NCBI GenBank assembly: GCA_017473905.1
Contig: JAFUJA010000002.1
Span: forward strand, 1-43,777
Reading direction: 5' to 3'
Length of the DNA: 43,777 nucleotides
From: Lachnospiraceae bacterium
GTDB taxonomy: Bacteria > Bacillota > Clostridia > Lachnospirales > Lachnospiraceae
Part shown: piece after piece, positions 8,351-16,368 of the stretch
Layout: every line of letters begins with the position of its first letter
How positions within the stretch are numbered: position 1 is the first letter of the stretch
The notes under the pieces: model-generated
Seen by the model: only the letters and a program-made list of their open reading frames with translations
The model's database searches: none
What the model was told of the DNA's origin: nothing
Position numbers and translations under genes: made by a program

Positions 8351-8872
8351 ATGAAAAACAAAAAAATCTTAAGTATCTTATTGGTTGTATTATCCGTAGC
8401 CATGCTTGCTTCAGGATGCGGAGAGAAAACATCAGCTCCCGTGAACGATGTTCCCTCTGATGTAGTTGCGGAGGACAGCGAAGGTTCTTCTTCAGAAGAA
8501 TCTGAAAGTACGGAAGCTGTATCTGAGGAAACAACAGAAGCAACAGAAGGTTCTGAAACCGCAGATGTAACTGTATTGGGTGAAGGAAATACGGTATTTA
8601 CATTTGTTGTGACAGACAAGGACGGAAATGAAACAAACTTTGAAATTCATACCGATGCCAAAACCGTAGGAGAGGCACTTCTTGCTCTGGGTTTGATTGA
8701 GGGAGAAGAAGGTGCGTACGGTCTTTATGTAAAAGTTGTAAACGGTATTACCGCGGATTATGACGTAGACGGTACCTATTGGGCATTTTACGTAGATGGT
8801 GAATATGCAACCTCCGGTGTTGATATGACTGATATTGTTGAAGGCAGTGTGTATTCTTTTAAGGTGGAATAA
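8351..8872 (+). CDS. DUF4430 lipoprotein, probable surface corrinoid-binding protein
   Basis: The protein has 173 residues. It has a lipoprotein signal with lipobox ASGC (lipidated Cys23), then a Ser/Glu/Thr-rich linker to about residue 72. The C-terminal domain (about 75-173) contains TVGEALLALGLI, TADYDVDGTYWAFYVDG and VEGSVYSFKVE. This is the DUF4430 pattern, a fold related to the C-terminal domain of transcobalamin/intrinsic factor. It lies directly under a cobalamin riboswitch and is followed after three bases by an ECF S-component. I therefore infer that it captures corrinoids at the cell surface and hands them to the transporter. Corrinoid binding is inference from fold and context; no ligand is visible in the sequence. 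Confidence 0.87.
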   Translation: MKNKKILSILLVVLSVAMLASGCGEKTSAPVNDVPSDVVAEDSEGSSSEESESTEAVSEETTEATEGSETADVTVLGEGNTVFTFVVTDKDGNETNFEIHTDAKTVGEALLALGLIEGEEGAYGLYVKVVNGITADYDVDGTYWAFYVDGEYATSGVDMTDIVEGSVYSFKVE

Positions 8873-8875
8873 TCA

Positions 8876-9400
8876 GTGAAACTTACGATTCGGGAAATGG
8901 CACTGTTTGGAATGTTTGGTGGATTGATGTATGCATCAAAGGTTCTGATGGAAGTGTTGCCAAATGTACATCTGATAGGGGTTTTTGTTGTTGTTCTGAC
9001 CGCAATATACAGACAGAAAGCATTGTACCCTATTTATATCTTTGTCTTTATTACAGGATTATTGAATGGATTTAATACGTGGTGGATTCCATATGTGTAT
9101 ATCTGGACCGTGCTTTGGGGAGGCGTTATGCTGATTCCCACCCGCATGCATAAGGTATGGCAGACGGTTGCGTATGTAATTGTCTGTGGCGCCCATGGTT
9201 TTTTATACGGAACCTTATACGCACCTTTTCAGGCGTTGGCATTCGGACTGGATTTTCAAGGTATGATAGGGTGGATTATTGCAGGAATCCCGTTTGATGT
9301 AATTCACGGAGTGAGTAACCTTTTGTGCGGGGTTTTCGTCATTCCCGGATTGATAACCGTGCTGAGAAAAGCAGAAAATACGATTCAGAAAAATGAATAA
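8876..9400 (+). CDS. ECF transporter S-component, probable cobalamin/corrinoid specificity
   Basis: The protein has 174 residues with five to six hydrophobic helices, typical of an ECF substrate-binding S-component (IREMALFGMFGGLMYASKVLM, GAHGFLYGTLYAPF, AGIPFDVIHGVSNLLCG). The start is GTG at 8876, preceded by AAGGTGG and placed three bases after the lipoprotein stop, so the two are translated from one mRNA. No EcfA or EcfT gene is nearby, so it must use a shared ECF energising module encoded elsewhere (group II arrangement). The riboswitch and the DUF4430 partner point to vitamin B12 or a precursor as substrate. This is inference, since S-component substrates are hard to read from sequence. 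Confidence 0.85.
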   Translation: MKLTIREMALFGMFGGLMYASKVLMEVLPNVHLIGVFVVVLTAIYRQKALYPIYIFVFITGLLNGFNTWWIPYVYIWTVLWGGVMLIPTRMHKVWQTVAYVIVCGAHGFLYGTLYAPFQALAFGLDFQGMIGWIIAGIPFDVIHGVSNLLCGVFVIPGLITVLRKAENTIQKNE

Positions 9401-9440
9401 TGGGTATAGAACCCGTATTTCGTATCCTATGAAATGAATA

Positions 9441-9467
9441 AAACGGCTCGTAATGAGCCGTTTTTTT
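9441..9467 (+). terminator. Bidirectional terminator between the B12-uptake operon and the DtxR-type gene
   Basis: AAACGGCTC (9441-9449) pairs with GAGCCGTTT (9455-9463). T7 follows on the plus strand, and the complementary A-rich flank gives a TTTTATT tail on the minus strand. It serves both converging genes. Confidence 0.88.
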
Positions 9468-9475
9468 GACGTTAC

Positions 9476-9850
9476 TTATGAATATGCCTTCTTGATTGCT
9501 GCGAAAGATTCTTCACTTAAATCGTGTTCAATCATACAGGCATCTGCGGCAGCAGTTTCCTGAGAAACGCCCAGACTTACCAGCCAATTGGTAAGAATGG
9601 TGTGACGCTCCAGAACATTTTCTGCCCAGGCAAGTCCTTTATCCGTAAGGGTAATATAGCCTGTCTCATCCATTGTAATATACTCTTTCTGGCGTAAATT
9701 TTTCATTGCAACACTGACACTGGGTTTGGAAAAATTCATTTCGGTTGCGATGTCAATGGAACGTACATAGCCTTGTTTTTTCTGGATGGATAGGATTGTT
9801 TCTAAGTAATCTTCCATGGATTCGTTGGAATGGTGTTTGATATGATTCAT
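9476..9850 (-). CDS. DtxR/MntR-family metal-dependent transcriptional regulator
   Basis: The 124-residue protein begins with SMEDYLETILSIQKKQGYVRSIDIATEMNFSKPSVS, a winged helix-turn-helix typical of DtxR/MntR/IdeR proteins. It continues with a dimerisation helix carrying metal-ligand type residues (ERHTIL, DACMIEHDLSEESF). It lacks the C-terminal SH3-like domain, so it is MntR-sized. The family represses metal uptake genes when Fe(II) or Mn(II) is bound. The start ATG is at 9848-9850, after a purine-rich GGGGGAAC on the minus strand. A GTTAG-N6-CTTAC element 28 bases upstream closely resembles the two palindromes before the nitrogenase-like operon at 24193-24286. This suggests autoregulation and control of that operon. 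Whether iron or manganese is sensed is open. Confidence 0.9.
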   Translation of the reverse strand: MNHIKHHSNESMEDYLETILSIQKKQGYVRSIDIATEMNFSKPSVSVAMKNLRQKEYITMDETGYITLTDKGLAWAENVLERHTILTNWLVSLGVSQETAAADACMIEHDLSEESFAAIKKAYS

Positions 9851-9877
9851 GTGTTCCCCCTGTTATTTTAAAAAGAA

Positions 9878-9893
9878 GTTAGAATAAACTTAC
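9878..9893. promoter_or_regulatory. Candidate DtxR-type operator upstream of the regulator gene
   Basis: GTTAGAATAAACTTAC is an imperfect palindrome; the arms extend to AAGTTAG and CTTACTT with one mismatch. It matches 13 of 16 positions of the site at 24193-24208. Its position just upstream of the minus-strand ATG fits an autoregulatory operator. Confidence 0.5.
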
Positions 9894-10026
9894 TTACTAA
9901 TAATAACCCGAGAAGAAAGGAATGTCAAATAAACATGTGCAAAAAAATAATATAAAAATGTGTAAAGCAATATACAGAACATGCAAGACATTTTAGAATA
10001 GAACAAAAAAATAAGGAGGCTTTCCC

Positions 10027-11046
10027 ATGAAACTTTTAAGAGGTATTAATTTAGGCGGTTATCTTTCCCAGTGTGAGCATAAGTTAGAGCATTACGAGAC
10101 TTTTATTCTCAAAGAGGATCTTATTAAAATTGCAGGAATGGGTTTCGACCATGTGAGACTTCCCATTGACTATGAAGTGCTTGAGGATGCGCAGGGAAAC
10201 GAGTATTTACCCGGCATCGCTTTTGTGGACGCCGTTGTTGCATGGTGTGAGGAATTAAAACTGGATGTGGTTCTGGATCTTCACAAAGCCTACGGATATG
10301 ATTTTAACGATGCGGGAGATGCAGAGAAAAACAGTCTTTTTACCAATGAAGATAGTAAATTGCGTTTTATTGCTTTGTGGGAAAGAATGGCAATCAGATA
10401 CGGTAAAAAAGAATGGGTGGCATTTGAACTCCTCAATGAGGTGGTGGAAGAAGAGAATGCTTCCTTGTGGAACGATTTAATTGACAGAACCGTTACCGCC
10501 ATTCGTAAATATGCGCCGGACAGACCGATTATTTACGGCGGTATCCAGTGGAACAGTGCCAGAACCTTAAAACTTTTAACTCCTCCTGCTGATAAAAATA
10601 TCATTTACACCTTCCATATGTATGAGCCTTTGATTTTTACCCATCAGAAGGCTTACTGGGTTCCTAACATGCCTATGGATAAAGATATTTTTTATCCGAA
10701 AGACATGGCATATTACAAGAAAGAATCGGAAGTTCTGGGATACAAAGGGGAGGATGTGGTTGTTTCACCCTGTGAGGAAATGGGCAAGCCGTTCCTGCGT
10801 GAAATGGTTCAGGAGGCAGTGGATGCGGCGAAGGCAGCAGGCGTAAATTTGTATTGCGGAGAGTTCGGGGTTATTGACCGGGCACCAGTGGAGGATACTT
10901 TAAGATGGTTCCGGGATTTGATGGATGTATATAAGGAATATGATATTCACTGTGCAGTCTGGTCATATAAAAAGATGGATTTCGGCATTATTGATGACCA
11001 CTATGCACCTATTTATGAGGAATTGGTTTCTTTGTTAACAAAATAG
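10027..11046 (+). CDS. Intracellular glycoside hydrolase family 5 (cellulase-like) enzyme
   Basis: The protein has 339 residues and its start follows AAGGAGGCTTTCCC. There is no signal peptide, so it acts in the cytoplasm. It is a GH5 TIM barrel: LRGINLGGYL at the N-terminus, GFDHVRLPIDYE, VVLDLHKAYGYDF, FELLNEVVEE with acid/base Glu138, IYTFHMYEP and YCGEFGV with nucleophile Glu279. GH5 members hydrolyse beta-1,4 or beta-1,3 glucosides or mannosides. An intracellular enzyme of this size probably trims short beta-gluco- or manno-oligosaccharides after import. The exact linkage is not readable. It is flanked by a divergent regulator and by the pyrophosphatase gene, which has its own promoter. 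Confidence 0.9.
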   Translation: MKLLRGINLGGYLSQCEHKLEHYETFILKEDLIKIAGMGFDHVRLPIDYEVLEDAQGNEYLPGIAFVDAVVAWCEELKLDVVLDLHKAYGYDFNDAGDAEKNSLFTNEDSKLRFIALWERMAIRYGKKEWVAFELLNEVVEEENASLWNDLIDRTVTAIRKYAPDRPIIYGGIQWNSARTLKLLTPPADKNIIYTFHMYEPLIFTHQKAYWVPNMPMDKDIFYPKDMAYYKKESEVLGYKGEDVVVSPCEEMGKPFLREMVQEAVDAAKAAGVNLYCGEFGVIDRAPVEDTLRWFRDLMDVYKEYDIHCAVWSYKKMDFGIIDDHYAPIYEELVSLLTK

Positions 11047-11067
11047 TGTAAAAGTTAGACAAAATAT

Positions 11068-11096
11068 TTGATAAAAATTCACAGATATGATATAAT
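11068..11096 (+). promoter_or_regulatory. Strong sigma-A type promoter for the membrane pyrophosphatase
   Basis: TTGATA at 11068-11073, a 17-base spacer and a perfect TATAAT at 11091-11096. It lies 22 bases after the GH5 stop codon. Confidence 0.8.
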
Positions 11097-11155
11097 AATA
11101 AGGATTTTTGTCGGATAAATCCGGCAGAAAAAAACATTTTGAAAGGGGTTACAAA

Positions 11156-13312
11156 ATGGTAATCTTATTATTAGTTGTATTGGCAGCTTTGCTGGCATTG
11201 GGGTTTGCGGCACTTAACTTTGCAAAGGTAAAGAAAATGCCGGAAGGAACAGAAAAAATGTCAGAAATCGCAGCTGCAATCCGTGTTGGTGCAAATGCAT
11301 TCATCACGTATGAGTACAAGATTATTGCTCTTGTAGTGGTAATTCTTGCAGTATTGTTTGCGGTAATGGCATGGCAGTCCTCCATCAGCTTTATTATCGG
11401 TGTTGTAATGTCAGCACTTGCAGGCTGGATAGGAATGAAAATTGCAACCTATGCCAATGTCCGCGTATCCAATCGTGCACGGGAAACAAAGAACATCGGA
11501 GAAACTCTTAAAGTAGCGTTCCGCGGCGGTTCCGTAATGGGACTCTGCGTAGGCGGTTTTGCTTTGCTTGGTCTCTTTATTGTGTACGTTGTTTTTGGCA
11601 TTGGTATGGATTTGATGTCCGTTGAGGCAATCAAGGGAGACGGTGTGTTTACTCAGTGTCTTTCCTGTTATGCTTTGGGATGTTCCATTGTGGCAATGTT
11701 TAACCGAGTTGGCGGCGGTATTTATACCAAAGCGGCAGATATGGGTGCAGACCTCGTTGGTAAGACAGAAGCTCACATTCCCGAAGATGATCCCCGTAAT
11801 CCTGCAACCATTGCAGATAATGTGGGCGATAATGTAGGTGATGTTGCCGGTCTCGGTTCTGACCTTTTAGAGTCTTATGTAGGAGCTATTTCTTCCGGTA
11901 TCATTCTTGCATCACATTTATTCCTTGTATCCGCTGTAAATAACGGAAACTTCAGTGAAGCACTTCTTGAAAAGATGTTTTACTATCCTCTAGTGTTCGC
12001 AGCATGCGGACTGATTGCATGTATCATTGGTATTGCAACGGTATTATTTAAAAAAGGTTCCCAGAATCCTCATAAGGATTTGAACTTTGCAACATTTGTT
12101 TCAGCAGGTCTTACGATTGTCTGCGGATTTGCAGCAACATATTTCCTTTTTGGAGATGCGTCACTTGCGGATGCTTTAACTGCAGCAGGTTTTAAAGTTG
12201 GTTTTCTTTCACCCTGGATTGCAGCATCCATTGGTGTTATCAGTGGTGTGGTTATTGGTATGATTGCGGAATACTATACCAGCTATGATTATAAACCCAC
12301 ACAGCAGATTGCCATTGCATCCAAAGAAGGTGCAGCACTTACCATTACCCAGGGTCTTGCGGTAGGTATGAAGTCCTGTATGGCACCTCTGATACTTCTT
12401 GCGGTTGCAACTTATGCTTCCTATGCAGTATCAGGTATGTTTGGTATTTCAATGGCAGCGATCGGTATGCTTTCATTTGTCAGCACTACCGTATCTGTTG
12501 ATACATACGGACCGATTTCCGATAATGCCGGCGGTATTGCGGAAATGTCCGGACTTGATCCTGAAGTACGTGAAATTACAGATAAGCTGGACTCTGTAGG
12601 TAATACAACAGCAGCGATTGGTAAGGGATTTGCCATAGGTTCTGCGGCTTTTGCTGCATTGTCCCTGATGGTATCCTATTTGTACTCCTTTAACGATCCC
12701 TCCACACCTTTGGAATTAAACTTTACGAATCCTTTGATTCTGGCAGGTGCCATGGTTGGTGCAGCGCTTCCTTTCCTGTTCTCAGGTATGTTGATTGAAG
12801 CAGTAGCCAAAGCAGCACGTAAAATGGTAGATGAAGTAAGAAGACAGTTTAAGGAAATTCCCGGTATTCTGGAAGGAAAAGCAAAACCGGATTATAAAAC
12901 CTGTATTGAAATTTCCTCACAGGGTGCTTTAAGAGAAATGCGTGTTCCTGCACTTCTTTCCATCGTATTCCCTTTACTTGCAGGCTTCCTTTGCGGACCC
13001 TGGTTTGTAGGCGGTGTACTGATTGGTGCAACACTTTCTGCTATTATGCTGGCAATCTTTACCGGAAATGCCGGCGGCGCATGGGATAATGGTAAAAAAT
13101 ACATTGAATCCGGTGCGGTGGAAGGTCAGAAAAAAGGTTCTCCTGCACATGATGCAGCGGTTGTAGGCGATACCGTAGGTGATCCTTTGAAGGATACCGT
13201 TGGTCCTTCCCTGGATATTCTTATTAAGATTATGTCAACCGTTTCTTTGGTTGCAGTTTCTGTATTCAGCAAGTACAATTTGTTGGATTGGATTCTTTCC
13301 ATGATGAAATAG
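11156..13312 (+). CDS. hppA: K+-dependent membrane-bound ion-translocating inorganic pyrophosphatase
   Basis: The protein has 718 residues. The ATG at 11156 follows GAAAGGGG; the upstream in-frame TTG at 11108 has no ribosome site and would prepend a hydrophilic tail to the first membrane helix. There are about 16 membrane helices. Substrate-binding motifs are present: DVGADLVGKTE-type (MGADLVGKTE), DNVGDNVGDVAG and GDTVGDPLKDT. The signature GNTTAAIGKG has Ala at residue 486 where K+-independent enzymes have Lys, so it belongs to the K+-dependent class. That class pumps Na+, H+ or both using the energy of PPi hydrolysis. Which ion is moved cannot be told with certainty from the sequence. It is a single-gene unit with its own promoter and terminator. 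Confidence 0.97.
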   Translation: MVILLLVVLAALLALGFAALNFAKVKKMPEGTEKMSEIAAAIRVGANAFITYEYKIIALVVVILAVLFAVMAWQSSISFIIGVVMSALAGWIGMKIATYANVRVSNRARETKNIGETLKVAFRGGSVMGLCVGGFALLGLFIVYVVFGIGMDLMSVEAIKGDGVFTQCLSCYALGCSIVAMFNRVGGGIYTKAADMGADLVGKTEAHIPEDDPRNPATIADNVGDNVGDVAGLGSDLLESYVGAISSGIILASHLFLVSAVNNGNFSEALLEKMFYYPLVFAACGLIACIIGIATVLFKKGSQNPHKDLNFATFVSAGLTIVCGFAATYFLFGDASLADALTAAGFKVGFLSPWIAASIGVISGVVIGMIAEYYTSYDYKPTQQIAIASKEGAALTITQGLAVGMKSCMAPLILLAVATYASYAVSGMFGISMAAIGMLSFVSTTVSVDTYGPISDNAGGIAEMSGLDPEVREITDKLDSVGNTTAAIGKGFAIGSAAFAALSLMVSYLYSFNDPSTPLELNFTNPLILAGAMVGAALPFLFSGMLIEAVAKAARKMVDEVRRQFKEIPGILEGKAKPDYKTCIEISSQGALREMRVPALLSIVFPLLAGFLCGPWFVGGVLIGATLSAIMLAIFTGNAGGAWDNGKKYIESGAVEGQKKGSPAHDAAVVGDTVGDPLKDTVGPSLDILIKIMSTVSLVAVSVFSKYNLLDWILSMMK

Positions 13313-13326
13313 TTAACATAAAATTT

Positions 13327-13362
13327 ATCCCCAAGGGCGGTTGGCGCTCTTGGGGATTTTTT
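13327..13362 (+). terminator. Intrinsic terminator after the pyrophosphatase gene
   Basis: TCCCCAAG (13328-13335) pairs with CTTGGGGA (13349-13356), with an inner GC-rich extension, followed by T6. Confidence 0.9.
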
Positions 13363-13383
13363 AGGTACAAATGCTTTTTTTTA

Positions 13384-13392
13384 TGATATAAT
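13384..13392 (+). promoter_or_regulatory. Extended -10 promoter element of the ligase / radical-SAM cassette
   Basis: TGATATAAT at 13384-13392 is a perfect extended -10; no clear -35 is visible. The expected start point is near 13399. That leaves only about 11 leader bases if the first ATG (13410) is used, or about 53 if the ATG at 13452 is used. Confidence 0.55.
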
Positions 13393-13409
13393 AAATAAGT
13401 TATCGAAAA

Positions 13410-15038
13410 ATGTCGTTATATGAAAAGGTTTTCGTGGAAAGGCAAAAATATATGGCAGGTTATCCGTATTTGGAAACGGTAGTATATCACAATTTCTATG
13501 AAATGTTAAAAGGTGTTTATGATAAAACACCGGATGAAATTGCCTTACGTTTCAGGGAAAAAGAAGAAATCATAGATATTTCCTATACCCGTCTGGTTGA
13601 AGAAGTGGGAAGCGTTTACGGGTTTTTGAAGAATAAAAAGATGCAGGGACGTATCATAGGTATTGTATCAGAGAACCGGTATGAATACATTCCTCTTTAT
13701 CTGGGAACTTCTTTTGAAAATGTGATTGCACCAATTGATAAGGAAAGTGTTCCGGAGGATTTTGGGAAGCAAATCAGGGATTTTGATGTAGAAATGATTT
13801 TTTACACGGAGAAAACCCGACATCTGGTGGAACAGTTTGAATATGATGATAAGATAGTATGTATCAATATTGACGATGATTACAAAGAAATTACCACAAA
13901 GAAACCGGTGATTTCGGATTTTTTTGAACAGGTAAAAGACGTAGACAGTGATAAATTTTCCGTTTTGGCTTTTACATCCGGAACCACGGGAGCATTGAAA
14001 GGCGCCATGTTGTCCCAGCGGAACGTAACTGCAACATTAAGGGGGGCATTACAGAACAATGTGTTAAAAAGTCCTTCTTTGGCAGTTCTTCCCATGAACC
14101 ACACCTATGGTTTTAATCCGGGAATTTTATGTACTCTTTATAACGGAGGGACTTTGTGCCTGACCATGAATATCAAGCACTTCCAGAGGGATTTAAAAGA
14201 ATATAATCCTTATTTTGTGAGTCTTGTTCCCATGGTAGTGGAAGGGATGTATAACAAAATATGGGCAGAAGCGAAGCGTATGGGAAAAGATAAGCTTTTG
14301 CGCCGTATGATTAAGTTAAGCAACTTTCTTTTAAAGTTTAAAATTGATATCCGTAAAAAGGCATTCGGCAATCTTTTGAATCCGGCATTAAAATTTATTT
14401 CCTGCGGCGGTGCCCCCTTGAATCCGGCTTATGTGGACAGATACCGGGAATTGGGAATCTATCTTTTAAACGGTTATGGCTTGACGGAATGTGCTCCTTT
14501 GGTTTGCATCAACAGAGAATTTGATATGGATGTAAACAGCGTGGGAACCGTTACCAAAGAAGTGGATGCCAAAATTGCGGAAGATGGTGAAATTCTTATA
14601 AAAGGCCCCAATGTCATGCTGGGATATTATAAAAATCCGGAAGCAACGAAGGAAACCATGACGGATGGATATTTTAAAACCGGAGACTACGGCTATCTGG
14701 TGGAGCGTCGCCTTTATGTGACGGGGCGTAAGAAGAATCTGATTATTTTAGATAACGGTAAAAATGTATCGCCTGAAGTTTTGGAGGCGAAATTAAATGC
14801 TTTGGACTGGGTGAAAGAATGTCTGGTTATTGTAGGAAAAGTGCAGAACAGGCGTGTGCTGAAGGCACTTATTTATTCCGAGGAATCCCCGTCTGAAGAA
14901 CGTATCCGTAAAGACATCGAGGCAATTAACGGAAGTGTTCCGGAATATATGCAGATTCTTGATTACAAGATGATGGATACCGAATTTGAAAAAAACAGCA
15001 CGAAGAAAATATTACGGAACAGATATGAGGAGAACTGA
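13410..15038 (+). CDS. AMP-forming acyl-CoA/acyl-ACP ligase
   Basis: The protein has up to 542 residues of the ANL adenylating superfamily: VLAFTSGTTGALKGAML (P-loop), LNGYGLTECAPL, YFKTGDYGYL, VTGRKKNLIILDNGKNVSPEVLEA and the C-terminal catalytic Lys in NSTKKILR. It activates a carboxylate as acyl-AMP and transfers it to a thiol. The acyl carrier protein gene two bases downstream is the obvious acceptor. I report the longest ATG frame. However, no ribosome site precedes 13410, whereas the second ATG at 13452 follows GGAAAGG and sits at a sensible distance from the -10 element, so the true start may be 13452. It is the first gene of the acyl / radical-SAM cassette. The acyl substrate is unknown. 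Confidence 0.9.
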   Translation: MSLYEKVFVERQKYMAGYPYLETVVYHNFYEMLKGVYDKTPDEIALRFREKEEIIDISYTRLVEEVGSVYGFLKNKKMQGRIIGIVSENRYEYIPLYLGTSFENVIAPIDKESVPEDFGKQIRDFDVEMIFYTEKTRHLVEQFEYDDKIVCINIDDDYKEITTKKPVISDFFEQVKDVDSDKFSVLAFTSGTTGALKGAMLSQRNVTATLRGALQNNVLKSPSLAVLPMNHTYGFNPGILCTLYNGGTLCLTMNIKHFQRDLKEYNPYFVSLVPMVVEGMYNKIWAEAKRMGKDKLLRRMIKLSNFLLKFKIDIRKKAFGNLLNPALKFISCGGAPLNPAYVDRYRELGIYLLNGYGLTECAPLVCINREFDMDVNSVGTVTKEVDAKIAEDGEILIKGPNVMLGYYKNPEATKETMTDGYFKTGDYGYLVERRLYVTGRKKNLIILDNGKNVSPEVLEAKLNALDWVKECLVIVGKVQNRRVLKALIYSEESPSEERIRKDIEAINGSVPEYMQILDYKMMDTEFEKNSTKKILRNRYEEN

Positions 15039-15040
15039 AC

Positions 15041-15271
15041 ATGATTGAAACACTGAAGAAAATGATGAAAGACTGTTACGGCATAGAAGACCTGAGAGGG
15101 GATGCGAATTTTAAAAAGGATTTCGGTCTTTCTTCTTTTGATTTTGTTAATCTTGTCTGTATGCTGGAGGAAGATTTTAATATTGAAATTGATGAAAAGG
15201 ATTACCGGGCATTAAATACGGTAGATGAGCTGATTGCTTATCTTGAGAAAAAAGCAGCCTGCAGTCAGTAA
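15041..15271 (+). CDS. Acyl carrier protein
   Basis: The product is a small acidic protein of 76 residues with the carrier-protein pattern KKDFGLSSFDFVNLVCMLEE. It aligns with the canonical DLGLDSLDLVE, so Ser32 is the expected phosphopantetheine attachment site. The start follows GAGGAGAACTGAAC and lies two bases after the ligase stop, implying translational coupling. A dedicated carrier next to an AMP ligase is the usual way to load a starter acyl or aminoacyl group for tailoring. The two GNAT-type transferases and the radical-SAM enzymes that follow could act on the carrier-bound chain. That link is inference from gene order. Confidence 0.92.
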   Translation: MIETLKKMMKDCYGIEDLRGDANFKKDFGLSSFDFVNLVCMLEEDFNIEIDEKDYRALNTVDELIAYLEKKAACSQ

Positions 15272-15282
15272 GAGGTAAGAAC

Positions 15283-16368
15283 GTGAAGATTATACAGGTT
15301 ACATCTAAAAAAGAACAGAAGAAATACATCGATTTCCGTAAAGAAATCCTGGGGAAAAATACCCCTTTTGTGGACAATGATATTTTTATGATAAAAGATT
15401 TGTTCAAGGGAAAAACTTCGTTTACCAACGGGAAGCAGGTGGACGTGGTTTATGTGGAAGAAGCGGGGAAGATTCTCTGCGAGGGCATGATTGTATATAC
15501 GGAGAAACTTCCGGAATACATCCAGTTGAGCTTTTTTGTCAGTCGTGAGAATGTTCCGGAGGCGGTTCAGATGCTTCTTGACACGGTAACGGAAACAGGG
15601 AAGCGTTACGGCTGCACCAGAATGGTGGTAGGTTTAAATGGTCATGTGAACTACGGGCTGGGGCTTCTTGCTTCCGGATATGAAAAGAAAAATTCTTTTG
15701 CGGCAGCAATCAATCCTGCGTATTTTCACGGGTATTTTAAAGGGTTTGAGGAATATACTATGAGCTCTTATAAAATTGCCCGTATTTCAGACCAGATGGA
15801 CAGATATGCCGCATTGTTCCGGAAAGTAGAGAAGAATTATACCTTCCGTACTTTTGATAAAAAACACTTCGAACGGGATGCAAAAGTTTATACGGATTTA
15901 AATAACAAATGCTTTAACCGGCACAGATATTATTATCCCAGAACCTATCAGGAAGATATAGAAATGTTAAAAGAGCTCTTTCTTTTTATGAAGGAGGATT
16001 CCCTTATTTTTGCTTATGACGGGGAAGAGCCTGTGGCATTTATTATGTGGTATCCGGATTACAATGAACTGGCAAAACCGGGTGAAGCCTTTGGGGCAAA
16101 GCATTTTATTCGTAAAATATTATGTAAAAATAAGTTGGAAACCGCTAAAGTTATGGAATACGGTGTTTTAGAGGAATACCGTACCGTTGGTATGCCTTTG
16201 GTCCTGATTCATCAGGTGTCCCTGATTGTAAAAGAGAAATATCCGGGCATCACCAAGGGAGAAACTTCCTGGGTGATGGATCAAAATGAGGATTCTGCCG
16301 GATTTTGCCGTGCGGTTTGCGATGATGTGAATAAGAGATTTGTGGTTTATGAAAAAGAAATTTCATGA
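15283..16368 (+). CDS. GNAT-fold acyltransferase (YghO-like) of unknown substrate
   Basis: The protein has 361 residues. The GTG start at 15283 follows AGTAAGAGGTAAGAAC, twelve bases after the carrier-protein gene. The organisation resembles two GNAT-like halves. The N-terminal pattern KYIDFRKEILGKNTPFVDND resembles the YghO-type acyl-CoA N-acyltransferase entry. The C-terminal half contains EPVAFIMWYPDYNE and VMEYGVLEEYRTVGMPLVLI, the latter placed like the acyl-CoA pyrophosphate-binding turn. The family moves an acyl group from CoA or a carrier protein to an amine. In this operon the acyl-ACP is the likely donor. The recipient is unknown, and the family assignment is moderate because it rests on pattern memory. 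Confidence 0.75.
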   Translation: MKIIQVTSKKEQKKYIDFRKEILGKNTPFVDNDIFMIKDLFKGKTSFTNGKQVDVVYVEEAGKILCEGMIVYTEKLPEYIQLSFFVSRENVPEAVQMLLDTVTETGKRYGCTRMVVGLNGHVNYGLGLLASGYEKKNSFAAAINPAYFHGYFKGFEEYTMSSYKIARISDQMDRYAALFRKVEKNYTFRTFDKKHFERDAKVYTDLNNKCFNRHRYYYPRTYQEDIEMLKELFLFMKEDSLIFAYDGEEPVAFIMWYPDYNELAKPGEAFGAKHFIRKILCKNKLETAKVMEYGVLEEYRTVGMPLVLIHQVSLIVKEKYPGITKGETSWVMDQNEDSAGFCRAVCDDVNKRFVVYEKEIS

